Positions 22,661 through 34,906 are shown, counted from the stretch's first letter. The stretch: DNA of 64,000 bases from Shinisaurus crocodilurus (GCA_021292165.1 CM037877.1:217103350-217167349); one strand, 5' to 3'. Notes: generated from the sequence alone by a model not told the origin. A program made the numbers and translations.

Positions 22661-24218
22661 GCTTTCTTGCAAGATGGCAGAGTGAAGGAGAATTTTAGGA
22701 TGTCCTTCACTGAACATGATTCTTTGTGTGTCTGGGGCGGGCATGGGAAGCATTACTACTTATATGTACACTCCTGTACTGCAGTTTACAGAAGCCACAT
22801 CCTTCTGAGAATAATAGCAAAAGAAATACCTAACAGTAATACTATTACCATGCATCAAACCCAGTATTTATAAGACAATTTCCCCATATAACAATGAAGA
22901 ATTCTCAAAGAAAGCTGGGGACATTTGTAGGTAATGCTATTGCAGAGATGCATAACAATGATGAGGCCTCATATTTTAACCAATTTTTTTTTAAAAAAAA
23001 AAGAATTTAGAACATCGCCAGTAAACTCCTCTAGTGCTCTACATTTGGGGTGTATGGAAGAAGAAACCCTGAAGTCTGCCATTTCAAAATATTAAGGATG
23101 CACAAGGAAATTCAGTTGGGTAGGACTCATTATATTCCTCTATAATTTAATAAAATGTTGACTGCATGTGGTTACACCTTATTCTGGATCTTGCTTCATT
23201 ACTTTCTGAAGATGAAAGATTCCCTTCTCCTCTTATGTGGAACTCTTTTTTTAATCTTATTTGCCCTTGGCCCTATTAAAGCAATGGATCGTCGTCACTC
23301 CAAATGCAGCGTATCATTTCATCTTCTTCAACACAAGAGAACATCATTTCCAATCTATTTATAGAACAATGCACAGAATATGGAACTTGCTAAGCATAGA
23401 TAGGCAGGATGATTAGAGAGTCAGATAGCTAGATCGGAGTGTGTTTAGTCACATTTAAAACTGACACAATCCCTTTCAAATGTATGGTAATATTCCCCAC
23501 CGGGTTAGATTTAAATCTGAATTAATCAGGGATGGTTTCTTCCACACATATTCATGAGGATAAAGTAACTTCACATGTTCGCTTCTGGGCTAATTTTGTC
23601 TCTGTGTGATGTTCACCACCACCCAGAGTGGTGCACGTTTAAAATTGCCAACCAGCTAGTGTTTACTGGTCCAGTGATACCATATTCTGGCAGGTAACCA
23701 ATACTGTGGTTTGAACAGCTAGTACTGTAAAAGCCAGATTCTGTCGAACTCTACCAATAATCCTCCACTGGGCTCCACTCTGGCTCCATCCCTGGTCTAC
23801 CAGATTCTGCTTTGACTCCACAACATACCTTCTAGATACAATATTGATTGTACCTCTGAGCCAATGCAGAGTCTGGTGGATCAAGGGTGGCACCAGATGG
23901 TGACACATGCCTTAGTTACATTGAAATTGGATTACAAAAACAAAGTGAGCAAGTCCCTGTCCTTTTGTAATTGTAGTCATAGGGAGCAGACTTTAACTAA
24001 GTAACAGCATGACGCTAGGAATTCAGGCCTTTATGTATCTTGTGTATCTCAATCCCTAGTTTTGTACCTGTTCTTCTGTTAGCCCAGGCATCCTTATCAG
24101 TGGCAGTGAATATCGCAGCAGTGAGAAGGATGAGTGTGGGAGTTCTGGAACAGTGGGGGTGGGGGGAGAGAAGGCCTTGGTTGAGTCTTGTTTTGGGGAA
24201 ATTCTCAGATAAGATATT

Positions 24219-24276
24219 GCGAGTTGGTAGAACACATGCTTTGCATGTAGAGCTGTGTCCCAGGTTCAAGCCTTAG
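24219..24276 (+). repeat. tRNA-Ala-like SINE, 5' part
   Basis: agttggtagaacacatgctt, tgcatgtagagc and cccaggttcaagcc reproduce the A box, the TGC anticodon region and the B box of an alanine-tRNA-like head. The rest is missing; a CR1 fragment begins directly after it. Confidence 0.6.
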
Positions 24277-24440
24277 AATCATAGAATAGTAGAGTTGGAA
24301 GGGGGTCTGTAAGGCCATCGAGTCCAACCCGCTGCTCAATGCATCCCTGACAGAGGGCTGTCCAGCTGCATCTTGAATGCCTCCAGTGTGGGAGAGCCCA
24401 CTACCTCTCTAGGTAGTTGGTTCCATTGTCATATTGCTTG
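24277..24440 (-). mobile_element. CR1 LINE 3' fragment
   Basis: agaatcatagaatagtagag, gttggaagggggtctgtaag, gagtccaacccgctgctcaa and gcatcttgaatgcctccagt are the antisense of the CR1 C-terminus and short 3' end with its octamer-like tail. Compare 54939-55381. Confidence 0.88.
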
Positions 24441-24632
24441 CCCTCTACAATTCCAGGATTCCAGGTAGAAAGGCTTAGAAGCTCATCTCCCTAAGACTTT
24501 GGGGAGCTGTTTCCAGAATGAATAGAGAGGACTCAGTTGGAAGAGCCATTGGCCTGGCTCCTTATAAGGTCCCAAACTGGCAAATATTTTTTTGCATTCC
24601 CCAGGAATAGAGAGCTCTTTTGTGGAAGAGTG

Positions 24633-25038
24633 TTAAGCTACTTCTCTATGACAAGGATCCTCGTATCACAAGTCATGTGGCTAGATATTGTATAGCAGCG
24701 ATGGCTTGCCGCAGCCACATGACTTTGTAATTGTTTCTGGCTGGCTGTGTGGTGGACAGTTATTGGTGCAACCTCTCTCCAGTGGTTTACTGATGATTGT
24801 ACACACTTTTGTATCGAATTAGTTATGAGGGATGAAATGCTTGTGATGTTAAGGATTTTGGCTGAATCTAACGACCCTGTTTTAATCTCTTCTGATTCAG
24901 CAGTGTCAATGGCTAAGGGACAGTTTTAAATTTGATGTATCCATATTTTACAACTTGGTTTTTATGTGTATTATATTTATAAACAAATAATGTTTATTTG
25001 CTGGTCATTGACTGTAATAAACTTACTTACTTACTTAC
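24633..25038 (+). mobile_element. LINE 3' fragment with target-site duplication, (TTAC)n tail
   Basis: Flanked by perfect 14-bp copies tttgtggaagagtg (24619-24632 and 25039-25052). Near the 5' end it encodes KLLLYDKDPRITSHVARYC, then IAAMACRSHMTL and a stop. The 3' untranslated region ends in gactgtaataaac plus (TTAC)n. The protein tail resembles that of 26985-27588 (PYWPNSAITKNVAKFLNIAI). This suggests one non-LTR family, possibly R4/Dong-like, but I cannot fix the clade. Confidence 0.8.
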
Positions 25039-25570
25039 TTTGTGGAAGAGTGATTAAAGAAATGCAGTGGTGCAGCTAAGTAATTTTACACCCTGGACTT
25101 ATGGAGATTTTATGGAGGTTCCCTTTAAATGGCCATGTGTATTACTTTGGTTGTGAAGTGAAGCACACAACTAATATTTCTCTTCTCTCCCCCCAACCAC
25201 ACCACTCCAGTGCTTCTACATGCCTGATGTCTTAGAGCAACAACAAAACTATTTGCCAACTTTGACAATCATAATTAAAAAATATACTCTGAGCTTGTGC
25301 AATTTTGCATTTTAGACTCACTTAAATTATAGCACCATCATGACTACAGGAATAAAACGGAGTTTGCTTCCACTGCCCTGATGTCCTCATTTCCAGCCAC
25401 TCTCTGGGTGGTAATTTGACACTCCTGGATTGCGAGGCTTTGGACGTTGGCCTCATGGTCTGAGACCTAACTGCAGTGCTGAAGAAGTGGTCTGTGCCAA
25501 CCTTTGAGTAGAACCTTCCCCAGCCACATATGGAATAAGGATCCAAAGCGCTTTCAGCAGATCACTCCAG

Positions 25571-25584
25571 GTTGTCATGGTGAC
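25571..25584. promoter_or_regulatory. Candidate RFX X-box in unique intron sequence
   Basis: gttgtcatggtgac is a good inverted-repeat X-box match (GTTGYCATGGYRAC). It lies within 25320-25760, a stretch with no recognised repeat. Function is speculative. Confidence 0.22.
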
Positions 25585-26018
25585 TTGTCACTGGCCCCTG
25601 TTTTCACATCATGGTGTTGCTGTGCATATCTTAACTAGAAGTGCCCTTAATTGTCCCAACTGGTGGCTAATGAAGCTTGAGCTCTTTATGTTTGCCAAAT
25701 GGAGAGGCTGCCATTTTTGAGAGCTGGCAGGCAAATGTCTGAAATTGCCTCTCCGGTTTTCACTTTGGGTTAATGCTGATCCAGTTGAACAATCCTACTT
25801 ACATAAAGAACAGGAGCTGGCTCAGAAACCATCTGCATAGTTAAACAGGAGAATTTAACTATGTATTTAATTTAACTATGTATGAATTTAATTACTTTGG
25901 TGACAATCCTGGAGTTGGAAATCATATCATGAGAAGCAATATGTGCAATGTTAATTAATCTGCTAGGGTTTTTTTGTTTTTGTTTTTTGCTTGCCTCTTG
26001 GTTTGTTTCCCCCTAACC

Positions 26019-26137
26019 CAGTGTTCCCCAACCTGGGGTCCTCCAGCTCTGTTGGACCACAACTGCCAGAATTCCCTAGCCGAATTCTGGGAGTTGTGGT
26101 CCAACAGAGCTGGAGGACCCCAGGTTGGGGAACACTG
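26019..26137. mobile_element. Near-perfect palindromic hAT MITE (119 bp)
   Basis: Ends cagtgttccccaacctgggg and its complement; perfect 8-bp duplication ccctaacc at 26011-26018 and 26138-26145. Almost every base pairs with the opposite arm; I see one mismatched pair near the centre. As RNA it would form a hairpin with roughly 55-bp arms. Confidence 0.92.
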
Positions 26138-26984
26138 CCCTAACCTATATGTTATTTGTAGGTAGTTTAAGGCACATGCATTGTTTGTAAAAGGTCTGAA
26201 GGTAAATTACCAACCAGGCTTGGGCATAGGAACTACTGTATGTACTACCAGTATCACATTGATCACACTGGCAGAACTGTTTGCAGATCAGTATCATGTG
26301 TGCACTTGAAAATGCTTGCTCCCAGGGACAAAGCAAACATTCGTTTAATCACACATAACTGAGCTATTGTCTGAACTGATTGTCTGCCCTACTCTTCTGC
26401 ACGCATGCACGACCCTGGTTCAGACTGGGACCATGGCACTCCAGGAGAGGAGGGTTAAAACATTCTTCCCCCTGTTTTTGTCCTGAAATTCCACCCCCCC
26501 ATGGGGGGGGAGTTAAAAAGAAAAAAAATGGGATCAATGGAGACTTTTTGTTTCTTTTTTAAACCCTTCTGTGGGGTGGTGGTGGTGGTGGTGGAATTTC
26601 GGGATGAAAACATGGCAGCAGGAGGAAGCTTAAACCCTCCCCTCCTGAAGCACCGTGGTCACAGCCCAATTTGGGGCCATGTGCACTTGCAGGAGAGCAA
26701 GGGAAATAATTAAAGGGACATTTAGTTTGGCCCACAGAGTGGTTCAGATTTCTGAGAACACGACTGGCAATCACACAGCCATCTCAGTCCATGGCTGAGT
26801 ACACAGCCATCTGGGTGCACACTAATCCCAAGTGGAAAGCAGGGAAATATAGGGGCAAAATGAAGGAAGGGATTCCATACAGGGTCCTGATTGGAAAGAA
26901 AGAATCAAGGATGGAATGAAGTGGGGGTACAAAAGTGATGAGCCCTGGTGTTTACTGTATGTATCCTTCAATAAAATCCTTATT

Positions 26985-27588
26985 GCTAAGTTTCTTATTA
27001 AACAGAGACTAACTGATATTGACCGTCAAGAGCTCCACGCAGTGGCTAAAGGCCCATGCTCTCCTTTGTCACTAGGTCTGCCAGACTTCTATCCTATAAA
27101 TGGCATGCCTTATTTAAATTGGCTTTCCGTCCCAAAATACAGGAGAGCTTTTTCCTTGGCCCGTCTTAACATCCTACCCTCCAAACTTTTGGACGGCAGA
27201 TTTAGTAAAATTCCTACAGAGAATAGATGTTGCCCTTGTAACAACATGGAGGTGGAAACCGTAGCGCGTGCTCTCTTTAATTGCTGTTTTTATTGTGGGA
27301 CAAGAGAATCTCTAATACACCCAATTACTCAGTCCTTCCCTACGACGCTCTCATGAGTCCTTACTGGCCAAATAGCGCAATTACTAAGAATGTTGCTAAA
27401 TTTCTGAACATCGCTATTTTGACTAGACCCACCTTGCCTACCTGATTCTGTTTTATTTTTTCTGTTTTACCTTATGTATATAACTGAGTACCGCTGTATT
27501 TTATGTATTTTATGCGTACTGTTTTATTAGTTTTGTGGTCGGTAGATTGTAAATAAAACTATTCATTCACATCAAAATTAATAAATAA
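26985..27588 (+). mobile_element. LINE 3' fragment with 15-bp target-site duplication
   Basis: Perfect duplication aataaaatccttatt at 26970-26984 and 27589-27603. The encoded remnant includes PYLNWLSVPKYRRAFSLARL, NILPSKLLDGRFSKIP, RCCPCNNMEVETVARALFNC and, after a frameshift, PYWPNSAITKNVAKFLNIAI. This is the C-terminal CCHC-like end of a non-LTR retrotransposon protein (C-P-C-x12-C pattern). The clade is uncertain (R4/Dong-like is a guess). 5'-truncated. Confidence 0.85.
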
Positions 27589-29384
27589 AATAAAATCCTT
27601 ATTCAGGTTCCTTCTGCAGAGTTAGGAGCAGACAAAATGCCACTGGGTTCAAACTGGGAGCTTTTCCTCAAAAGTCTCCTCTTGACCCCTCCATCAGGGG
27701 CTTCCTTCAAGGGCTTTTCTCATCTCTGGGCTAAGGCTATGGCCAGCTTCTGCCCCCTTGCCCTACACCCAGCAGGTTTTCTAGCCCATCTTCCACTTCT
27801 AGATACCCCCATTTTATAGGACTTTACTAGGTTCTATAGCTGTTCAAATTTAGCAATGTTTCTTAATTAACTCCTCAAGGAACTGCTCTGCCAGCAAGTT
27901 AAGTAGGAGAAGTCTTGTAAATCAGCATTTGCAAACTAGAACAATATTTCAGTCTACTTTCCAGCATTGGCTTAATAATATGAAGCCTCTTAAATGCTTT
28001 ATTTTACTTCTAGTATACATTTAGATGCATGATCTGAAAGATCTACCCCTGGGACTTTTAATCATTGTTAGAGAACTAGTGGGAGGAAGGGGGTGGGAGC
28101 TTCAGGCAGTGAAGCCTGGATTGTGCTCAGTTATCTGATAGAAGTGGTGACGTTTCCATCAATCACAAACGGGTCTCAATGTCTCCAAAAGGTGAGATCC
28201 TACCTCTACACACAGTCCCAAAAATACCACTTTTTGGTTTTGTTTTGTATTGGTGTTTATTTATTTATTAGATAAATGAAGATTTTTCAGAGTTTGGCAG
28301 CCTATCAGTTATGTTAGTAGCTTCTCTATTGACAGATGTGTGAGAGATCTTTCTCAGAGGCAATATGATGCCATAAATCTAGTGTTAAGCATTCTTCTCA
28401 TCATCACTCTTCATCTTTGCCTCTGCCTGCTGCCATCACATCTCCCCCTGCCTCTGGGGACAAGGACTGTGGAACTGAGAATATTGCCGGTTTTTCATGT
28501 GTTTCTCACAAAGCAGTCAAAAGGAAAATGTTGATGCCGTTTACGGGTCTCATTGTGGCACTTCCACATTTCCCCATAAACTTTTCTTCCAATATGGAAA
28601 CTTCCCTCTCAACATTACAATACTATTTGGATATCGTTTGACTATTTCTCAACATTCACCAAGGATATCACTCCCTCCTTGGCCCTGAAATTCCATTCTT
28701 TGGCATTTTCATTAGTATGTTATTGTTATTTTCTTTATTAGCCCTTCTATTCCGCAGGTTGCTTATAATGAAAACAACACACATCTACAATAGAGAAGAA
28801 TAATCACACAAATGAAAATAAAGGCAATAAATATGCAAATTGAAGTGCAACATTTTACAAAGAGAAACTAAACAGTCATAAAACCACAGCAGCCAGCCAA
28901 AGATTCTACAGCTTAACAGCCAAAACAGGACAAGGACCAGGACCACAAAGTTTTCTGCAGCCCCTAAAAAGACTCCACCCCCAAAAGGCCCTACCAACCA
29001 TGCTAATAAACAGTCAGCAATCAGGAACATTTGATTACCAGGCAGTAAAGTTAGGTTTGTTGTGTACTAGTTCTAATTTCCTTCAAATGAGAGACCTTAA
29101 GCATGTCTTCCCCTATTAGTCTTAAAGGGGAGGGAGTTATGAATTGCAGAGATACAGAAATGGCTCACAAAGCTATTTTATCCCAAGTTACCCCCTGTGA
29201 GTGGCCTGACCAAATTTCAGTCATGGTGTAATAAACGTTCTTGCCAAATTACTCGCCATGAATAAAAGTAAAGACCCAGAGACTTTTGGGGATTTTTTAA
29301 AATAGTAAGAACTAACCCATCGAATGGACCCTCACTATAATTTGGACTATACAGAACTATGCAATTAGAAGCAGCTGGGCAGCT

Positions 29385-29505
29385 GCTTTATTGCTTATAT
29401 TTTTAACTGTATTTTATTGTTTGTTTTTAATTATTGTTGTACACCGCCCAGAGAGCTTCAGCTATTGGGCGGTATAGAAAATGAATAAATAAAATGAAAT
29501 AAACT
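29385..29505 (+). mobile_element. L2-like LINE 3' tail
   Basis: gttgtacaccgcccagagag, cttcagctattgggcggtat and the aataaataaa end form the compact 3' terminus of squamate L2-like LINEs. Confidence 0.75.
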
Positions 29506-29672
29506 AAACTAATGCAGTCAGATGGATGTAGGGAGCAGCGGAGGGCTTTTTCCACTGAACTTTCACCAACAATTTCCCCATTCATTCATTCATTCATTCA
29601 TTATGTTTCTCTACTAACCAGCAGTCAAAGCTCTCTGGGCAGTTTTCAAAGATCAAAACTTGAAATTACAAT

Positions 29673-29713
29673 ATAGTAACATTATATATATATATATATA
29701 TATATATAGTAAC

Positions 29714-29758
<45 letters not shown>

Positions 29759-29760
29759 AC

Positions 29761-29798
<38 letters not shown>
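29673..29798. repeat. Composite (TA)n microsatellite with repeated interruptions
   Basis: Three (TA)n blocks, each preceded by the same phrase atagtaacatt (about 29673, 29706, 29754). The repeated interruption suggests the unit itself was duplicated by slippage or unequal exchange. Confidence 0.95.
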
Positions 29799-29802
<4 letters not shown>

Positions 29803-29805
29803 CAT

Positions 29806-30048
29806 TTACATTTATTTATTATTACATTTATATCCCACCATTTTCCCTCTTGCAAGGAACCCAAGATGACTTACATGGTCCTCCTCCTCTCCATTTTATC
29901 CTCACAACAACACTGCGAAGTAAGTTAGACTGAGAGTCACTGACTGGCCCAAAGTCACCCAGTGAGCTTCATGGCTGAGTGGGGACTAGAACTTGTATCT
30001 CCTTAGTCCCAGTCCAACACTCTATCTGCTACACCACACTGGCTCTCC
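29806..30048 (-). mobile_element. Sauria-type SINE
   Basis: Antisense copy: tatatcccaccattttccct, tgcaaggaacccaagatgac, catggctgagtggggactag and gctacaccacactggctct. It begins at the tail next to the TA microsatellite. Confidence 0.88.
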
Positions 30049-30109
30049 AACAATCAGAAATCCCTATCATATGCTGTCAAATGCCTGGGAGTAGAGGAAG
30101 ATCTTAACG

Positions 30110-30230
30110 AGGCACCAATAAGATGACAATGTTGGCACCAGGTAGACCTCACTGTGGAGAGCATTCCATAATCGGGCCACCACTGTAAAGGCCTTCTCCC
30201 TTGTTGCTATTGTCCGAACCTCTCTCCGAA
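30110..30230 (-). repeat. L2-like LINE 3' untranslated fragment
   Basis: gtggagagcattccataatc, gggccaccactgtaaaggcc and ttctcccttgttgc resemble the antisense L2-like 3' region seen at 12600-12680 and 62280-62330. Confidence 0.5.
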
Positions 30231-31032
30231 CCATTTTCATTATCAGCTAGTAGACATTTTGTCTTCTCACTTTTTGGGATGTGGGGAATCTTTACATCAC
30301 TATAAAGGAATAGGATGATGCTATAGGAGAGAATGAACTGATTACAGAAAATGAAAAAATAGTCTTGGAAAGACTTTGCAGATGAAAGGATATGGATGAG
30401 GACAATGGAGGTGGCTTGGTAGACAGGGAGGGGGTGACTATATCAAATATGGGGGGAACCATCTGTTTTCAGAGCTAGAAAAACACACAGAGCTGCTGGT
30501 TTATTGATCTAAAATACCAATGTCCCACAATATTGCATTTCCCCTCTTTTGTAACTTGACATCAAAACCTTTGCAAAATGCTCAGGATGTACACAACAAC
30601 AACAACAGCCACAACAGGAAAAGGTTCTCAAAATTTGCTTGCAGCATCAAAATTATATAAAGCCAGGTCATTGGCTAATACATGGATTCATGCAATATGG
30701 ATTAGACGGCTTGAGGGCTCAAAAACATATTTAGTCTACATGGAATGAAGCACTTGTTTTATAAAACCCCAAGTTTTGTGCCCATGGAAGTGACTGACTG
30801 TTTCAGTTTAGTCCCCATGAAATGCATTGCTAAACCCAAGCTAATCCCTCAGAGATTATCAGCTGTTTTAATATCTTTTCTGGCATCACAAGTCTAGCCA
30901 TTAATCATAAGTCTGCTTTAGCAATGTTGCTCACAGAATTTGCTGCCTTATTTACATCTCTGCCTCATCTGGTATGCACAATGGCTGGGAAAGAATGTTT
31001 GTTTGCATGGGAAAAAGGGTGCTTCGCTTTGT

Positions 31033-31205
31033 GGAGAAGGGCCATAGCTCAGTAGAGCACATGCTTTGTATGCCAACAGCCCCTATGTTTAATCCCTGGC
31101 CTATCCAGGTAGGGCTGGGAAAGACACCCATCTGAAACTGTGGAAAGCTGCAGCCAATCAGTGTTGATGATACTGAGCTAGATGGACCAATGTGATGGAC
31201 CAATT
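31033..31205 (+). mobile_element. tRNA-Ala-like SINE
   Basis: Head: gggccatagctcagtagagc, acatgctttgtatgcc and a B-box-like tttaatccctgg; body: gtagggctgggaaagac, ctgaaactgtgg, gatactgagctagatggacc. The head resembles an alanine tRNA (A box, anticodon-loop phrase ctttgtatg, B box). Other parts occur at 24219, 41230 and 60570. Confidence 0.78.
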
Positions 31206-31435
31206 GTTATAATATTTCATTGTTTTATTTATCTCGCTCTTTTGAATGAATTCCAGTTGTATTTTGCAAGAGCATTAACCTGTCTTTGAGCATACAAGGA
31301 AGGCTGCAAGCCAACTGAGCTGACATCTGCAGAAGAAGGGAAGGAAACACCTTTCCATAACACCTCCCCAAATACTGGGGCTGTCATTCCTTTGTAGTAC
31401 ATGCTTCTGAAAGCAATGAAATATAAAGGACCTTA

Positions 31436-31685
31436 CAGTAATACCTTGGATTGCAAGTAACTTGGTTTGAGAGCGTTTTGCAAGACAAGGAAATTTTTAA
31501 ATATTTATTTAATATTTTTTAACTTGATATACAAGCGACGTCTTGCAATACAAGTACTGTAGTACAGCTTAAATTAAAAATCTCTGTACAATTTTTTTGG
31601 GGGGGATTTCGTTTTGATATAAGAGTGTTTTGGATTACAAGCACGTTTCCGGAACGAATTATGCTCTCAATCCAAGGCATGACTG
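31436..31685. mobile_element. Tigger/pogo-like MITE (250 bp)
   Basis: Flanked by TA on both sides (31434-31435, 31686-31687). Left end cagtaataccttggattgc; right end, complemented, cagtcatgccttggattgag. Further inside, gtttccggaacgaatt matches pogo/Tigger subterminal sequence known from vertebrates. No transposase remnant. Confidence 0.75.
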
Positions 31686-32250
31686 TATTATAGTTACTAC
31701 CCCTGGTGTTTTCTCTGGCATAGGTGACATTTATCTGATCCATGTGGGGGAATTGGTTCACTTCACACAAGTGGCAGATAATTCTAGGCTTGAGATGGAT
31801 GTTCTTCCAATGAATATTTTGGCTCCCAGTTCTTCCACAGAATATATTTTTTGGTGAATATAAAAGGGATTTGAAGTAGGGTTTTTTTGTGTTTTTTTGG
31901 AAGTCAGTGTTTATAGCCCCAATAGGGTGCTGCTTTCACACCATTTTTTGTTTTGTTTTAAAATTGCCCTTCACCTTAGTAACAGTATGTTGTCATGTAG
32001 CTCATTAGATTTGGCTAGGTGACAATATTACAAACACAGCTCATTCAAAGAGAAGGAAATGCTTATTCAGGAATCCTTGCCCTCATGCTGAATTAGCTTT
32101 GTTGGACCTCAGTACTGTTATCACATTGCCAAATCTTATTAGCTAGGAGATAACTTCATTGTTACTAGGAAGAAGGGAGATTTGAACTATGGGCACTAAA
32201 GCTGCCGCCTATTGGGACTGCAAAGAAGCTCACAGTGGGGTAGGCTGCCT

Positions 32251-32253
<3 letters not shown>

Positions 32254-32291
<38 letters not shown>
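32254..32291. repeat. (GT)n microsatellite
   Basis: About 19 uninterrupted GT units. Confidence 0.97.
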
Positions 32292-32294
<3 letters not shown>

Positions 32295-32574
32295 GGGGAG
32301 GGTACTGGCAGCCTTCATATGTACTGAGGGTGCTTTCTCTGAAAGAGCACTAGTCAAAAATACGTTGGAGGAAAAATCCCTATGGAAAATCACTGAAAGA
32401 GGGGGAGTGTTGACAACCTACAGCACTGGGATAACATCTGGATCAGCCCTTGGCCTCCTTGAGTGTCCTGTCCTTGAGGGTCCTTGGACAGGTAACTGTT
32501 TCTCAGTTTGCAATTCTGCTCTGCAAAATGTGAACATTAATGATCTATCACATAGAGTAACTGTGAGGACAAAC

Positions 32575-32800
32575 TATATTAGTCTTATTAGATTACATTA
32601 TATTTAAATCACATCTTTCTCCCAAGGAGTTAAGGGTGCAACATGCATGGAATCCCCCCCTACCCATTTTATCATAACAGCAATCCAGAAAGTTAGGTTA
32701 GGCTGAGAGCTCAAGTCTAGCCAAGGTGAAGTCCCTCAATGAGCTTCATGGCTGAACGTGGCTTTGAATCCAATCTTCACAGTCCACTGCAGTGGATCCC
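32575..32800 (-). mobile_element. Sauria-type SINE, diverged
   Basis: Antisense phrases attttatcataacagcaatc, aaagttaggttaggctgaga, gagcttcatggctgaacgtg and ggctttgaatccaatcttca keep the SINE order but with many changes. Confidence 0.65.
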
Positions 32801-32875
32801 AGTGACTAAGATGGTGGGCCTACTGGTCTAGGTCTCCAGGCTATACTTGTTTATCTGACTCTCCCTCCTTGCCTC

Positions 32876-33418
32876 TGTCGTGGAATTCCACGACACCTCA
32901 CTGGCCTGCCTTAAATGATCCCCCTACCTGGTTCCCAGCCCTGGAGAGCCAGAACCATGCCCAACAGGCGGCTACTCAGAGTTCAAGTCTTGTCATGATT
33001 GACTAGAAGACTGTGATTTGCTTGGGAAATCCACCATAGGTGAACTTGCTTTGGGGCTCCATTCCTGGAGCTAGCTCTAACCCATGTCTCTGGAGCTCAG
33101 TCCCACCACAAAGCACACGGTGATGATGATTTGGGTGGTTTTTTATGGACCTGGTAGATAAGTTGAAGGCTTGAGTGTCTCTCAGCCTGAGATCAAATGG
33201 CTCCCTCTACTTAATTTAGGTACAGAAAAGCCTTGTGGTAGTCATAGTTGAAGATGATGCTAAATGCATCACTGCTGACAAGTGATAGTGATGAATCAGG
33301 TCCACTGCTGCATGCAAGGAGGCTTCTCTGAGTGACTTGCTAACACTGAAGTGACGCCTATATGTCTCACAAATAAACTTTTCTGCCATTAGCACTTACG
33401 GAGTCATTTCTTTTGTCA
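32876..33418 (+). mobile_element. Possible solo LTR
   Basis: Starts with the hairpin tgtcgtggaattccacgaca, ends in gtca, and has an AATAAA signal at 33372-33377 about 40 bp from the end. This TG...CA arrangement with a late polyadenylation signal is LTR-like. No target-site duplication, primer site or internal gene was seen, so this is tentative. Confidence 0.3.
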
Positions 33419-34332
33419 CTGGTATTTTTTTAGTGGGTGGGTCGGTGGCTCCAGAAGGAAGCAGTGCATATATTGAACTCTGGATAGCTTCATAGGTTTT
33501 GCTCAATGATTTCACTTCCCACTCTCACACATAATTACTCTCTAATCCTTGTGTTTGTAACATTTACTTAAACTGAAGTCATATGCCTGTTCTTTCCTTC
33601 CTCTTTGTTTGTTTTTCCCTTCAGGCATCTCTTTCTCTCTCTTTAATTCAGTACAGCCAGCCTCAAAGTGTTTCAAGGGCGCTGTTGCTTTTTCTGTTTA
33701 TTTGCTTGCTTGTTTTGGAAGGGCATCAACAGACCTGTTACTAACCTGCACCATGTTCTAAGCCCTGGGCTAGTCGGCTGGCAGCCAGTTTTACAAGGTA
33801 AATGTACAGCTCAGTAGCTCCAAAACTCACACTGTTTAATATTTTAAAAAGGAGAGCAGGATTACATCATGCATATACATATGCACTGCATGTGCTCATT
33901 AACTGGATTGCTGCACAGTTTCCTACTGCATGTAACCCAAGTCATTTAAATGAGCTTCTAGGGCTGGGCATTATGTTTACCACCTTCATATCACCCGAAA
34001 GTGAGACGATGGATTGAAGTATGAGTCTGACATAATTGGTTTTCACTTTTTTCTATATTCATATGCACTAAAGTTCCTGATCAGTATATTCTTCAGAAGT
34101 TAAGCAGCATTTTTATTAAGTAGAGCACTTTATAGTCTTCATAGATCATATATAACTTTGATGAAGTTGCTTTTTTGTAGGCCAATGAAATCTGGCTTCT
34201 TCTTCTTTTGGTGCTACAGATTTAATAAGTCATCCTTTCTGGAATTACGAGGCATGGCCTTCTGATGCAATGTCTGCCTGGATTTCCCAGGAGGCTTGCT
34301 AAACAGTCCCAGCAGCCAACTAGGCTGCAACT

Positions 34333-34906
34333 AGAGATGGATGGACCTGTCAATTTTGGTTTCTTTCAGGTTTCTCATTTTTTTTCAGACTTAAGTTCAG
34401 TTCATCTCGAAATTTGAGAATTTATCCAGTCATAAGTTTGGTTTGTCCTGAACTTTGATCATTTTTTAAATAAGAAGTTCACATGAAAAATCACGAGCAA
34501 TTTTGTGCACATTTTGCCGAATGCATGCAGTTTTGCCAAAGATACATATCTTTTTTTGCAAACACTTCTCCTAATATAATGCATTTTTTGAACATTTCCC
34601 ACCTTAAAATAAAGATTGTTGTATGCATTTTTTTTATTGGAGAACTCCATTGCAAAATTCGGAAGTGTGAAGCTTGAAGGATAACTGAGTTTTGGGTCGC
34701 ATAGTAGTTTGACAGTGCAAAATTAGTTAAGTTTGCATTAAAATGTAATTAATATGTATTAATAATAGCTGCTTATAATGCTGTGATAGAGATTGGAAGT
34801 CCATTTTAGTTTTGTTTGTTGTTGGTTGTATTTGTTTGTTTGTTTTTAATTATTAATAAAAAAATTTTTTAAAAAGTGAACTGAACAAATCAATCCGCAT
34901 CCCTAG
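34333..34906 (+). mobile_element. hAT-like AT-rich element, copy 1 (about 574 bp)
   Basis: Flanked by an 11-bp direct duplication aggctgcaact (34322-34332 and 34907-34917), which contains the true duplication; the exact ends are ambiguous by a few bases. Ends read agagatgg and ccgcatcccta(g). The inner phrase tgtatgcattttttttattg then actccattgcaaaattcgg recurs inverted in the element at 45474-45835. Confidence 0.75.

Noticed and set aside
31033..31110. Functional tRNA-Ala gene
   Set aside because: The tRNA-like head has substitutions in the stems and is followed by a repeated SINE body found elsewhere in the window.
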